This document shows, piece after piece, positions 26,115 to 34,189 of a stretch of 64,000 bases of DNA. Below the pieces are notes generated by a model that saw nothing but the letters and a program-made list of their open reading frames with translations, was not told where the DNA came from and made no database searches. Positions within the stretch are counted from its first letter, which is position 1, and every line of letters begins with the position of its first letter. The translations under genes and the position numbers were made by a program. Origin of the DNA: UBA11136 sp964482135 (lineage in GTDB: Bacteria > Pseudomonadota > Alphaproteobacteria > UBA11136); NCBI GenBank assembly GCA_964482135.1, contig CAYZWF010000006.1:1-64000 (forward strand), given 5' to 3'.

Positions 26115-27818
26115 CTATCTCAGCGATACGCGTTGCGATTCCACATACAACGCATCAATTGTTCCGGTTAATAAAATTTTTAATGCGTCGTCTACGGCAC
26201 AGATTATCGGTTCCTCATGAGTATTGAAGGATGTGTTGATCAACGCATATTCGCCGGTTTTTTCGAACCATTGACTGACCACAGCCCACATGAAGGGATC
26301 GTTGTCTTTTCTAATGACATGGGGACGCGCAGTGCCATCAACATGAGTTACCGCGGAACACTTGCTGGAGAATTCATCCGTACAATTTACGGTAGATGTC
26401 ATGAAATTAAATGTTATGTCGGATTCCAGAAACCCTATGAAGGCCTTTTTGGCCAGTTCAGTGGTGGTAACGGGAGCAAAAGGCATGAACTCCGTTCTGT
26501 GCAATCGCTCGTTAAGCAATTTGTTGCAGGATTGGTCTGACGTTTTATAAAGAATTGATCTATTGCACAGCGCCCGGGGGCCGAATTCCATCCTTCCTCG
26601 AACGAGTCCGACAACCTTGCCAGAGATCAGGTCTTCAACCAATTCGCCAACGGTGTTTTCAGGCTGTTCAACCGTTATTTTTTGTAGGACGTCATCTGGC
26701 TGTTTGTTGATCTCATCCACGTCTATGGACGGCCCGAGATATACATGGGTCATGGGAGAGATTTTCAATCCCGCCGAATGTTGAGCATAAGCGGCAGCGC
26801 CAAGACAAAGGCCACCGTCACCCATTTGTGGCTGTATAAACATCTGTTTTATGTGTGGCAGTTCTTTCAGGGTTTGATTGGCTTTAACATTGCCGAAAAT
26901 ACCGCCCGCGCATACTAGTGGAATGTCCTTGAGCTCATATTTTTCACAGACGTGAACGACGATTTTACAGAGCAAATCTTCCAGGTGTTGTTGGGCCGCC
27001 GCGGCAATATCCTCTCTTGAATAGCGCGAGATCTCTTTTTGTAGGGCATCACTGTAGTTCGTATAAAAAGGCCGATATAAGTCACCAAGTTTGGCTTTCA
27101 GTTCTCCATCTTCGAAATCGATCATCCCCTGCATGAGTCCGATGGCATTCTTGGGGTCTCCATGAGCCGCCAGTCCCGTTATTTTTCCCTCATGCCGGCA
27201 GGGTTTGAACCCCAGCAGGCCAGTAATGCGCCCATAAAAAAAGCCCAGACTGTCCGAAGATGTGGAAGCGTATATTTTACGCATAACCGGCTCAGAGGCC
27301 GTGTCATAAAGCCAACACGTTAATGACTCGTAATCACCCCTTGCATCCGCCGTTAAGACGAGAGCCCTCTGATAAGGGCTCAACAAACAGGCGCTGTAGG
27401 CATGTGCCTCATGATGGAAACATGTAATGAGGGGGGGGTGTCCCTGGGCGGGAAAATGTTCATCGAACCAACCCTTAAATTCATTTTTATTGGCTTCGTC
27501 TCTTTCTGTTTCGATGCGTATTCTTTCTGAAAAAATATCAAGTGCAGTTTTATCTTCTTCAGCCAACTCAACAGCACGCGCTGCGTAAATCGGAAGCAGC
27601 TCTTCCTGGAAGTCTTTCCCCCAGGCATATGCCACCTGATCGATATCTGTAAGATTTACTCCAGCCTCTCTGAGCACGTATTCAATCGAACGAATGGGAA
27701 AGGATTCGTCCATTTTTATTCTAGAAAATCGTTCTTCGCTCGCAGCGGCTATCAACTCACCATCTTTGAAGCAGCAGGCAGAGGCGGTTTCTGCATTACA
27801 GATACCTAATGTTATCAC
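26115..27818 (-). CDS. NodU/CmcH-family carbamoyltransferase
   Basis: The 567-residue enzyme uses carbamoyl phosphate through a carbamoyl-AMP intermediate to carbamoylate a hydroxyl. It shows SEERFSR at 28-34, metal-site HHEAHA at 135-140, TADARGDYESLT near 156, and the C-terminal Kae1-like/CarbamT_C signature GRMEFGPRALCNRSIL. The GTG at 27818 has a GAGGG ribosome site eight bases upstream; TTG at 27833 is an alternative. The open frame continues into the tRNA-Ser gene, but that part is not coding. It is AT-richer than the genes beyond the tRNA. The target could be a sugar or an acyl-linked small molecule. It lies on the opposite strand from the ACP operon and shares its terminator. Confidence 0.86.
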   Translation of the reverse strand: MITLGICNAETASACCFKDGELIAAASEERFSRIKMDESFPIRSIEYVLREAGVNLTDIDQVAYAWGKDFQEELLPIYAARAVELAEEDKTALDIFSERIRIETERDEANKNEFKGWFDEHFPAQGHPPLITCFHHEAHAYSACLLSPYQRALVLTADARGDYESLTCWLYDTASEPVMRKIYASTSSDSLGFFYGRITGLLGFKPCRHEGKITGLAAHGDPKNAIGLMQGMIDFEDGELKAKLGDLYRPFYTNYSDALQKEISRYSREDIAAAAQQHLEDLLCKIVVHVCEKYELKDIPLVCAGGIFGNVKANQTLKELPHIKQMFIQPQMGDGGLCLGAAAYAQHSAGLKISPMTHVYLGPSIDVDEINKQPDDVLQKITVEQPENTVGELVEDLISGKVVGLVRGRMEFGPRALCNRSILYKTSDQSCNKLLNERLHRTEFMPFAPVTTTELAKKAFIGFLESDITFNFMTSTVNCTDEFSSKCSAVTHVDGTARPHVIRKDNDPFMWAVVSQWFEKTGEYALINTSFNTHEEPIICAVDDALKILLTGTIDALYVESQRVSLR

Positions 27819-27858
27819 CTGAAAAACCCTCAATCGTTGATTGTCGATATTTGATAAA

Positions 27859-27948
27859 TGGCGGTGGGGGTGGGATTCGAACCCACGGTACCCGCAAGGG
27901 CACAACGGTTTTCGAGACCGCCCCGTTCAACCACTCCGGCACCCCACC
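27859..27948 (-). tRNA. tRNA-Ser (anticodon CGA)
   Basis: A 90-base type II tRNA with acceptor arms GGTGGGG and CCCCACC. Its anticodon stem GCGGT/ACCGT encloses the loop CTCGAAA, which gives anticodon CGA (reads UCG). It has a variable arm around GTGCCC-TTGC-GGGTACC, a T-arm GTGGGTTCGAATCCCAC and a genome-encoded CCA at 27859-27861. The 3' end faces the carbamoyltransferase and the AT-rich segment, an orientation typical of island insertion sites. Confidence 0.93.
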
Positions 27949-27977
27949 GACGGTTTTTCCGCTTGCGTAGCGGGGTA

Positions 27978-27983
27978 ATTATA
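27978..27983 (-). promoter_or_regulatory. -10 element of the tRNA-Ser promoter
   Basis: TATAAT on the minus strand, 30 bases before the tRNA 5' end, set in the palindrome ggggTATAATtacccc. The -35 region is not obvious. Confidence 0.55.
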
Positions 27984-28044
27984 CCCCGGTTGCGGCGGCG
28001 ACCCTAGCCCAAGGCGCACCCCCTCGCAAGACCCCCAAAAAGCG

Positions 28045-28072
28045 TTGACAAGGGCGGGGTCCGGGGTATAGT
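28045..28072 (+). promoter_or_regulatory. Sigma-70-type promoter for rplU-rpmA
   Basis: A consensus -35 TTGACA (28045-28050) and a -10 TATAGT (28067-28072) are separated by 16 bases. The predicted transcript starts near 28079 and leaves about 70 leader bases before the rplU ATG. Confidence 0.8.
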
Positions 28073-28076
28073 GCGG

Positions 28077-28149
28077 CCCGCGTTCGTGCGGGGAAATACC
28101 CGCATGCGGGCGTCTCAGTAATTTTTTATTTTTCTGGAAATTCAGAACC
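28077..28149 (+). promoter_or_regulatory. rplU leader with two hairpins
   Basis: The leader contains CCCGC/GCGGG (28077-28081 and 28088-28092) and the palindrome CCCGCATGCGGG (28099-28110), followed after 11 bases by a T-rich run. This could form an attenuator or a binding site for L21. No homologous riboswitch class is recognised. Confidence 0.4.
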
Positions 28150-28719
28150 ATGTTTGCAGTCATCCGCACCGGCGGAAAACAGTACAGGGTTGCCAAAGAC
28201 GACATCATCTCCGTGGAGAAACTCGACGGTGGTGAAGGTGCGTCCGTGACCCTTGATCAGGTGCTCATGATTGGCAGCGGTAAAAACGCCACCATAGGCG
28301 CCCCCCTGGTGGCTGGCGCCTCGGTCACGGCAACCGTGCTTGAACAGGCCCGCGCCGACAAGATCGTCGTCTTCAAGAAGAAACGCCGCAAGGATTACCG
28401 CCGCAAGGCCGGCCACCGCCAGAACCTGACGGTTCTGCGCATCAACGATATCCTCGCCACCGGCGCCAAGGCCGCGCCCAAGAAGGCAGCAGCCGAGAAA
28501 CCTGCTGCCAAGAAGGCGGATACCAAGAAAACGCCTGAAAAGAAGACCCCGGCCAAAAAGATAGAAGCTAAAAAGACTGAGGCCAAGAAAGCCGAAGCCA
28601 AGAAACCTGCGGCCAAAAAGGAAGAGTCTAAAAAACCCGCGGCCAAGGCGAAGCCCGCCACGAAAAAGACGCCCGCGAAGAAACCCACGGCCAAGAAAAC
28701 TCCCAAGAAGGAGAAATAG
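28150..28719 (+). CDS. rplU: 50S ribosomal protein L21 with long Lys/Ala-rich C-terminal tail
   Basis: Residues 1-103 match L21 of the large subunit: MFAVIRTGGKQYRV, KIVVFKKKRRKDYRRKAGHR and QNLTVLRINDI. The standard protein ends near residue 103. Here about 85 more residues follow, made of AKK, PAAKK and KTPAKK repeats, low in complexity and very basic. The reading frame is intact and rpmA starts two bases later, so the tail is part of the gene. Such tails occur on ribosomal proteins of some bacteria and may contact rRNA. A strong promoter lies upstream. Confidence 0.93.
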   Translation: MFAVIRTGGKQYRVAKDDIISVEKLDGGEGASVTLDQVLMIGSGKNATIGAPLVAGASVTATVLEQARADKIVVFKKKRRKDYRRKAGHRQNLTVLRINDILATGAKAAPKKAAAEKPAAKKADTKKTPEKKTPAKKIEAKKTEAKKAEAKKPAAKKEESKKPAAKAKPATKKTPAKKPTAKKTPKKEK

Positions 28720-28721
28720 TT

Positions 28722-28979
28722 ATGGCTCATAAGAAATCAGGCGGCAGTTCCCGCAATGGCCGCGATACCGCGGGCCGGCGCTTGGGTCTCAAGAAGTCAG
28801 GTGGCCAGAGCGTGGTGCCCGGCAACATCATCATCCGCCAGCGCGGCACCAATTACCATCCCGGCGAGAATGTGGGCATGGGCCGTGACCACACCCTGTT
28901 CTCCCTTATCGAGGGCAAGGTGAGTTTCATCCATAAAAGCGGCGACCGTACCTTCGTGAGCGTGGAGCCGACCGGCTAG
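28722..28979 (+). CDS. rpmA: 50S ribosomal protein L27
   Basis: The 85-residue protein begins MAHKKSGGSSRNGRDTAGRR, the N-terminus that reaches the peptidyl transferase centre, and includes NIIIRQRGTNYHPGENVGMG. Length and sequence are standard. It has no cleavable N-terminal extension of the Firmicutes type. It follows rplU by two bases and precedes a terminator. Confidence 0.96.
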   Translation: MAHKKSGGSSRNGRDTAGRRLGLKKSGGQSVVPGNIIIRQRGTNYHPGENVGMGRDHTLFSLIEGKVSFIHKSGDRTFVSVEPTG

Positions 28980-29008
28980 GCGGCTTCCAAGCCATAGGCT
29001 ATTGTGGA

Positions 29009-29036
29009 GGGGAATGGTGTGCCATTCCCCTTTTTT
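29009..29036 (+). terminator. Rho-independent terminator after rpmA
   Basis: A perfect stem GGGGAATGG (29009-29017) and CCATTCCCC (29022-29030) with a TGTG loop is followed by six T. It separates the ribosomal pair from obg, although obg starts only 39 bases further on. Confidence 0.92.
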
Positions 29037-29074
29037 ATTTGTTTTTTCATTTGCAGGACAGGTGCGGGCGGGAC

Positions 29075-30115
29075 ATGAAATTCCTCGACCAGGCCAAGAT
29101 TTTCGTGAAAAGCGGCGACGGCGGCAACGGCTGCGTCAGTTTCCGCCGCGAGAAATATATCGAGCACGGCGGTCCCAACGGCGGCGACGGCGGGCGCGGC
29201 GGTGATGTGATCGCGGTGGCGGTGGAAAACCTCAACACCCTCATCGATTTCCGCTATCGCCAGCATTTCAAGGCTGCCCGTGGTGGACACGGCATGGGCC
29301 GCGACCGCACCGGCCCCGGTGGCGACGACCTGATTATCAAGGTTCCCGTGGGAACGCAGATTTTCGACGCCGAAGCCGATACCCTGATGGCCGACATGGT
29401 CACGCCCGATCAAAGAGTGGTTCTCGCCCGCGCCGGTGACGGCGGGTTCGGCAACGCCCATTACAAGAGTTCCACCAACCAGGCTCCGCGCCGTTGCGAT
29501 ACCGGCTATTCCGGCGAAGAGAAATGGCTGTGGCTGCGCCTTAAACTGATCGCGGATTCCGGCATTATCGGCCTGCCCAATGCGGGCAAGTCCACTTTTC
29601 TCGCCGCGGTGTCGCGGGCCAAGCCGAAAATAGCCGATTATCCTTTCACCACGCTCCATCCCCAGCTTGGCGTGGTCCATGTGGACGAGGAGGAATTCGT
29701 TCTCGCCGACATTCCCGGACTCATCGCCGGCGCCCATGAAGGCACCGGGCTGGGCGACCGTTTTCTCGGCCATGTGGAACGCTGCCGGGTGCTGTTGCAT
29801 CTGGTGGATGGGACGGAAGAAGACGTGGCCGCGGCCTATGCCACAATACGCGGCGAGATCACCCAGTACGGCCACGGGCTCGACGCCATGCCGGAAATCG
29901 TCGCCCTCAACAAATGCGATGCCCTGGACGAGGAAACCCGCGCGGCCCGTCTGGCGGAGCTTGGCGATGCCTGCGGGCGCGAGGTTCACGCCGTCTCCGC
30001 CGTTTCCGGCGATGGCACAGTGGATATTCTGCGCGCGCTGCTGGTGCGGATCGGCACATACCGCAAACAGGACACGGCCCAGGAACCGGTGCTGGAGGAG
30101 GGCTGGCGGCCATGA
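29075..30115 (+). CDS. obg: GTPase Obg/CgtA
   Basis: The 346-residue protein starts at MKFLDQAKIF (ATG 29075). The ORF from 29039 adds 12 unlikely residues. The glycine-rich Obg domain (residues 1-158) includes GGPNGGDGGRGGDV and GGHGMGRDRTGPGG. The G domain has GLPNAGKST near 165, DIPG and NKCD. It assists late 50S assembly. It ends near residue 346 without the long C-terminal extension of some homologues. The last four bases overlap proB. Confidence 0.94.
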   Translation: MKFLDQAKIFVKSGDGGNGCVSFRREKYIEHGGPNGGDGGRGGDVIAVAVENLNTLIDFRYRQHFKAARGGHGMGRDRTGPGGDDLIIKVPVGTQIFDAEADTLMADMVTPDQRVVLARAGDGGFGNAHYKSSTNQAPRRCDTGYSGEEKWLWLRLKLIADSGIIGLPNAGKSTFLAAVSRAKPKIADYPFTTLHPQLGVVHVDEEEFVLADIPGLIAGAHEGTGLGDRFLGHVERCRVLLHLVDGTEEDVAAAYATIRGEITQYGHGLDAMPEIVALNKCDALDEETRAARLAELGDACGREVHAVSAVSGDGTVDILRALLVRIGTYRKQDTAQEPVLEEGWRP

Positions 30116-31263
30116 CCGAATCAGACGCGAAAACGCTCAGTCACAGCCGCAAGGTCTCGGATTCCAAGCGCATGGTGGTGAAGATCGGCTCCGTCCTGCT
30201 GGTGGATGAAGAGACCGGGACCATCCGTCAGGACTGGCTGGATGCGCTGGCGGCCGATGTGGCCGGATGCCGCGAGGCGGGACAGGAGGTGATTCTGGTC
30301 TCTTCGGGCGCCATCGCCGTGGGCCGTCGTCATCTCGGTATCACGCGGCCCAATCTGAAGCTGGAGGAAAGTCAGGCGGCGGCGGCCACCGGACAGGGGA
30401 GGCTGGCCCATGCCTATCAGGAAGCCATGGCGCGGTACGGCCTGACCACGGCGCAGATTCTCCTTACTCTTGATGACACCGAACAGCGCCGCCGCCATCT
30501 CAACGCCCGCGAGACACTGGAAACCCTGCTCGGGCTGGATGTGGTGCCCCTCATCAACGAGAACGACACGGTGGCCACCGAGGAAATCCGTTTCGGCGAC
30601 AATGACCGCTTGGCGGCGCGGGTGGCGCAGATGGTGGGGGCCGATACGCTGGTTCTGCTCTCCGATGTGGACGGGCTTTATACCGCCGACCCCCTGTCCG
30701 ACCCGGAGGCGGTTTTGGTGCCCGAGGTGCGCGAGATCACGCCCGAAATATCCGCCATGGCCGGTGAGGCCAAACCCGGCGACGGCAGCGGCGGCATGGT
30801 GACGAAACTGATGGCGGCGCGCATTACCTTTGCCGCCGGCTGCCGCATGATCATTGCGCCGGGCAAGCTCTTGGGCGCGCTTGCCGCCATTGATGACGGC
30901 AGCGGAGGCTCGTGCACCTGGTTTATACCTTCCTCGGAGCCCAAAACCGCCCATAAGCGCTGGATCGCCGGCGCTCTCAATCCCGCCGGGGCCATCACCG
31001 TTGACAAAGGTGCGGCCACGGCGCTGGCCAAGGGCGGCAGCCTGCTGCCCGCTGGCGTGGTGGCGGTGGACGGGGATTTCGAACGCGGCGATACGGTACT
31101 GGTGCGCGGTCCCGACGGGGACGAAATCGGCCGTGGGCTGATCTGCTATTCGGGCGAGGATGCGCGGCGCATCATGGGCCACAAAAGCGATGAAACGGAG
31201 GCCATTCTCGGCTATCGTGGGCGCGAGGAAATGATCCACCGTGACGACCTCGTGATTGAGTGA
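30112..31263 (+). CDS. proB: Glutamate 5-kinase
   Basis: This 383-residue enzyme makes the first committed step to proline, glutamate to glutamyl 5-phosphate. The amino acid kinase domain has VVKIGSVLLVD, SSGAIAVGRR, INENDTVATEE and SDVDGLYTADP. A C-terminal PUA domain begins near residue 290. The start ATG overlaps the obg stop (ATGA). An ORF starting at 29914 lies within obg and is not used. proA follows with a one-base overlap. Confidence 0.93.
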   Translation: MTESDAKTLSHSRKVSDSKRMVVKIGSVLLVDEETGTIRQDWLDALAADVAGCREAGQEVILVSSGAIAVGRRHLGITRPNLKLEESQAAAATGQGRLAHAYQEAMARYGLTTAQILLTLDDTEQRRRHLNARETLETLLGLDVVPLINENDTVATEEIRFGDNDRLAARVAQMVGADTLVLLSDVDGLYTADPLSDPEAVLVPEVREITPEISAMAGEAKPGDGSGGMVTKLMAARITFAAGCRMIIAPGKLLGALAAIDDGSGGSCTWFIPSSEPKTAHKRWIAGALNPAGAITVDKGAATALAKGGSLLPAGVVAVDGDFERGDTVLVRGPDGDEIGRGLICYSGEDARRIMGHKSDETEAILGYRGREEMIHRDDLVIE

Positions 31264-32558
31264 TGGAAGGGAAGGCCGGACAAGTGAAAGACAAAACGGA
31301 CGAAGATATTGCCGCCGTCATGCGATCTCTGGGCGAGGCCGCCCGGGGCGCGGCTTCGGCTCTGGCGGTGGCGTCTGCCGACATGAAGAACGCGGCTCTT
31401 GTGGCTGCCGCCGCGGCCATCCGCGCTCACGGGGCTGAGATTCTCACCGCCAACGGCAAGGACATGGATGCGGCGCAGGAGCGCGACCTCTCGGTGGCCC
31501 TTCTTGACCGGCTTGAACTCGATGATGCCCGCGTCGAGGGTATGGCCAAGGGTCTTGAGGAAGTGGCGGTGCTGCCCGATCCGGTGGGTGCCGTCATGGC
31601 CCAATGGTCGCGCCCCAACGGGCTTGATATCTCCCGCGTGCGGGTGCCGCTGGGGGTTATCGGGATCATCTACGAATCGCGGCCCAACGTCACCGCGGAC
31701 GCCGGAGGCCTCTGCCTGAAGTCGGGTAATGCGGCGATTTTGCGCGGCGGTTCGGAAAGTTTCCATTCCTCCACCGCCATCGCCGATTGTCTGGCGGAAG
31801 GGCTGGAACAGGCGGGCCTGCCCAAGGGCTGTATCCAGCTGGTGCCCACCCGTGACCGCGCCGCCGTGGGTGAAATGCTGACCATGACCGATTGCATCGA
31901 TGTCATCATCCCTCGGGGCGGGCGCTCGCTCATCGAACGGGTGAGCGCGGAAAGCCGGGTGCCCGTGATCAAGCATCTCGACGGCAACTGTCACGTCTAT
32001 GTGCATGCGGGCGCCGATCTCGATATGGCACGCAAGGTGGTGCTCAACGCCAAGATGCGCCGCACCGGCATATGCGGCGCGGCGGAAACCCTGCTTATTG
32101 ACGAGGCGGTCCTGGAAAGCCATCTGCCGCCCATCCTTGAGGATCTGGCGGGCGCCGGATGCGAGGTGCGGGGCGACGAAAAGGCGGCGGCCCTGGACGA
32201 GCGCATTCGCCCCGCCACCGAGGCCGACTGGGATACGGAATATCTCGACGCCATTATCGCGGTGCGCGTGGTGAGCGACGTGGCCCAGGCCATCGCCCAT
32301 ATCGACCGCCACGGATCGCACCACACCGATTCCATCATCACCGAGGACGCGGCCGCCGCGGCGCTGTTCCTGGGCGAAGTGGACAGCGGCATCGTCATGC
32401 ACAACGTTTCCACCCAGTTCGCCGATGGCGGCGAATTCGGCATGGGCGCGGAAATCGGTATTTCCACCGGCAAGCTCCACGCCCGCGGCCCGGTGGGGGC
32501 GGAACAGCTCACCAGCTATAAATACATGGTCCGGGGCACCGGCCAGGCGCGGCCCTGA
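31263..32558 (+). CDS. proA: Glutamate-5-semialdehyde dehydrogenase (gamma-glutamyl phosphate reductase)
   Basis: The 431-residue aldehyde dehydrogenase-fold enzyme performs the second step of proline synthesis. It has VPLGVIGIIYESRPNVT, LKSGNAAILRGGSE and the active-site Cys in RTGICGAAETLL, and it ends GPVGAEQLTSYKYMVRG. The ATG at 31263 overlaps the proB stop (TGATG). A GTG one codon earlier is also possible. Confidence 0.94.
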   Translation: MEGKAGQVKDKTDEDIAAVMRSLGEAARGAASALAVASADMKNAALVAAAAAIRAHGAEILTANGKDMDAAQERDLSVALLDRLELDDARVEGMAKGLEEVAVLPDPVGAVMAQWSRPNGLDISRVRVPLGVIGIIYESRPNVTADAGGLCLKSGNAAILRGGSESFHSSTAIADCLAEGLEQAGLPKGCIQLVPTRDRAAVGEMLTMTDCIDVIIPRGGRSLIERVSAESRVPVIKHLDGNCHVYVHAGADLDMARKVVLNAKMRRTGICGAAETLLIDEAVLESHLPPILEDLAGAGCEVRGDEKAAALDERIRPATEADWDTEYLDAIIAVRVVSDVAQAIAHIDRHGSHHTDSIITEDAAAAALFLGEVDSGIVMHNVSTQFADGGEFGMGAEIGISTGKLHARGPVGAEQLTSYKYMVRGTGQARP

Positions 32559-32605
32559 CCACCGTTGCCATGGGCAATGTGTCGCCGCGTGCTTCGGGAG
32601 TTTCC

Positions 32606-33181
32606 ATGTTCGCCAAGCCGCGAATCGGTCTCTTGGGGGGCTCCTTCAATCCCGCCCATGAAGGCCATCTGCATATCAGCCTCATGGCCCTGCAGCGGCT
32701 GGGCCTCGACGAGGTGTGGTGGCTGGTGTCGCCTTCCAATCCGCTGAAGGAGGCACGCGATCTGGCGTCCTATGACTCACGCCTGGAGGGCGCACGGGCC
32801 ATGGCGCGCCATCCCCGCATCAAGGTATCGGATTTCGAGGCCCGGGCCGGAACCCGCTATACCATCCATACCCTGCGCTCGCTCATGCGCCGTTTTGGCG
32901 GGGTGCGTTTCGTATGGATCGCCGGCACCGATATTCTGACACAGATGCCGCTGTGGCGGGACTGGGAAGCCATTTTCCGGACCGTGCCCATTGCGATCTT
33001 TGACCGCCCCACCTATTCTTTAAAGGCGTTGTCGGGCGTGGCCGCGCAACGTTTCGGCAGGCATCGCCTGTCGCTGCGCCATGCCGCAAAGCTCGCGGAA
33101 CAGACACCGCCGGCCTGGACCTTTATCCATGGCCGGTGTAACCCCGCCTCCGCCACAAAGCTGCGGGAAGGCGGAGCATAG
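32606..33181 (+). CDS. nadD: Nicotinate-nucleotide adenylyltransferase
   Basis: The 191-residue NadD adenylates nicotinate mononucleotide. The nucleotidyltransferase signature GGSFNPAHEGHLHIS is near the start, WIAGTDILTQMPLW lies in the middle, and the C-terminal motif is replaced by CNPASATKLREG in place of the usual ISSTxLR. The ATG at 32606 has a CGGGAG ribosome site; the earlier ATG at 32570 has none and would add 12 residues. It lies in the obg-proBA-nadD-rsfS-rlmH order common in alphaproteobacteria. Confidence 0.92.
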   Translation: MFAKPRIGLLGGSFNPAHEGHLHISLMALQRLGLDEVWWLVSPSNPLKEARDLASYDSRLEGARAMARHPRIKVSDFEARAGTRYTIHTLRSLMRRFGGVRFVWIAGTDILTQMPLWRDWEAIFRTVPIAIFDRPTYSLKALSGVAAQRFGRHRLSLRHAAKLAEQTPPAWTFIHGRCNPASATKLREGGA

Positions 33182-33321
33182 GGGAAAAACAGAGAAAGGA
33201 AACGACTTGCAGCAACGAAGAGGACATAGCCATAACCAACTCTAAAAAGAAGCAAGCCCCAGAGAAGAAGCCAGAGAAGAAGCAGACCCCAGAGAAGAGG
33301 CAGACCCCAGACTCATCGCAA
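33182..33321 (+). other. Low-complexity Lys/Pro/Glu-coding stretch before rsfS
   Basis: Short direct repeats of CCAGAGAAGAAG and CAGACCCCAGAGAAG type lie at about 33255-33310. In the rsfS frame they would encode K, P, E and Q repeats. A ribosome-like AGAAAGGA precedes a TTG at 33207 in a neighbouring frame, which ends at TAA 33243-33245. Confidence 0.5.
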
Positions 33322-33681
33322 TTGCTTGAACTGGTTGAAACCACACTCGATGACGACAAGGCCCAGGATATTGTGGTCATTGATCTTGCCGGCAAGACGA
33401 GCCTGGCCGATTTCATGGTTGTCGCTTGCGGCACTTCCACCCGGCATGTGGCCGGGATGGCCGCAAAAATGCAGGAAAAGCTCAAAAACGCCGGCTGCGG
33501 AAAGGTGCCCGTGGAAGGTCTGCCCCAGGCCGACTGGGTTCTCATAGATGCCGGCGATGTCATTATTCATCTCTTCCGGCCGGAAGTCCGGGCATTCTAC
33601 AATCTGGAAAAAATGTGGAGTGAATTGGCGCTCGGTGAGGAGTCGCCCTTCGCCGATGGAGACGGCCAGGCTGCGGGGTAG
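33322..33681 (+). CDS. rsfS: Ribosomal silencing factor RsfS, uncertain N-terminus
   Basis: The core is a standard RsfS of about 119 residues: DDKAQDIVVIDLAGKTSLAD, ACGTSTRHVAGMA, VEGLPQADWVLIDAGDVI and LFRPEVRAFYNLEKMW. It silences free 50S subunits by binding L14. The only standard start that keeps the domain is the TTG at 33322, which has no ribosome site. The frame is open upstream to about 33208 and encodes a KKQAPEKK-type lysine repeat, but no ATG, GTG or TTG is in frame there. A TTG with a good ribosome site at 33207 is in another frame (see findings). Confidence 0.88.
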   Translation: MLELVETTLDDDKAQDIVVIDLAGKTSLADFMVVACGTSTRHVAGMAAKMQEKLKNAGCGKVPVEGLPQADWVLIDAGDVIIHLFRPEVRAFYNLEKMWSELALGEESPFADGDGQAAG

Positions 33682-33709
33682 AGCGGGTCAAAAAGGGAGA
33701 TGTGCCGAG

Positions 33710-34171
33710 GTGCGTCTGTGGATTGCTGCCGTGGGCCGTGGGGGCCGCGCCGTCAGCAGCGGCGTCTATGAAGACTATGCGCGGCGGCTGAACTGGCCGC
33801 TGGAATTGCGCGAGGTGGACCTGCGCCAGACCCTGTCGCCGGAAAAACGAAAAATCCGTGAGTCCGAAAAGCTGTTGGCCGCGGTGCCCGAAGGGGCGGT
33901 GCTGGTGGCCCTGGATGAAAAGGGCAAGGCCCTTTCCAGCCGCGAGTTTGCGCTAAAGCTGGGGGGCTGGCGCGACGACGGCGTTGCCGATCTTGCCTTT
34001 CTCATCGGTGGCGCCGACGGGCTCGACCCAAGCATAAGAAAAAAGGCGGCGCTGGTGCTGTCCCTCGGCGCCATGACCTGGCCCCATCTTCTGGTGCGGG
34101 GCATGCTCGCCGAACAGCTGTACCGGGCGCAGTCCATCCTCACCGGCCACCCCTATCACCGTGAGGGATAA
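33710..34171 (+). CDS. rlmH: 23S rRNA (pseudouridine(1915)-N3)-methyltransferase RlmH
   Basis: The 153-residue SPOUT methyltransferase acts on helix 69 of 23S rRNA. It has MRLWIAAVGR, LDEKGKALSSREFA, LIGGADGLDPSI, the SAM-knot region LSLGAMTWPHLLVRGMLAEQ and the YHR end in GHPYHREG. The start is the GTG at 33710; the ORF from 33548 overlaps rsfS in another frame. It is the last gene of the obg-rlmH block, and a glycan block starts 18 bases on. Confidence 0.94.
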   Translation: MRLWIAAVGRGGRAVSSGVYEDYARRLNWPLELREVDLRQTLSPEKRKIRESEKLLAAVPEGAVLVALDEKGKALSSREFALKLGGWRDDGVADLAFLIGGADGLDPSIRKKAALVLSLGAMTWPHLLVRGMLAEQLYRAQSILTGHPYHREG

Positions 34172-34189
34172 GGGAGTAAAAAACGGTCC

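Noticed and set aside
27819..27905. N-terminal extension of the carbamoyltransferase frame
   Set aside because: The extra codons are the tRNA-Ser gene read as protein. The enzyme starts at GTG 27818.
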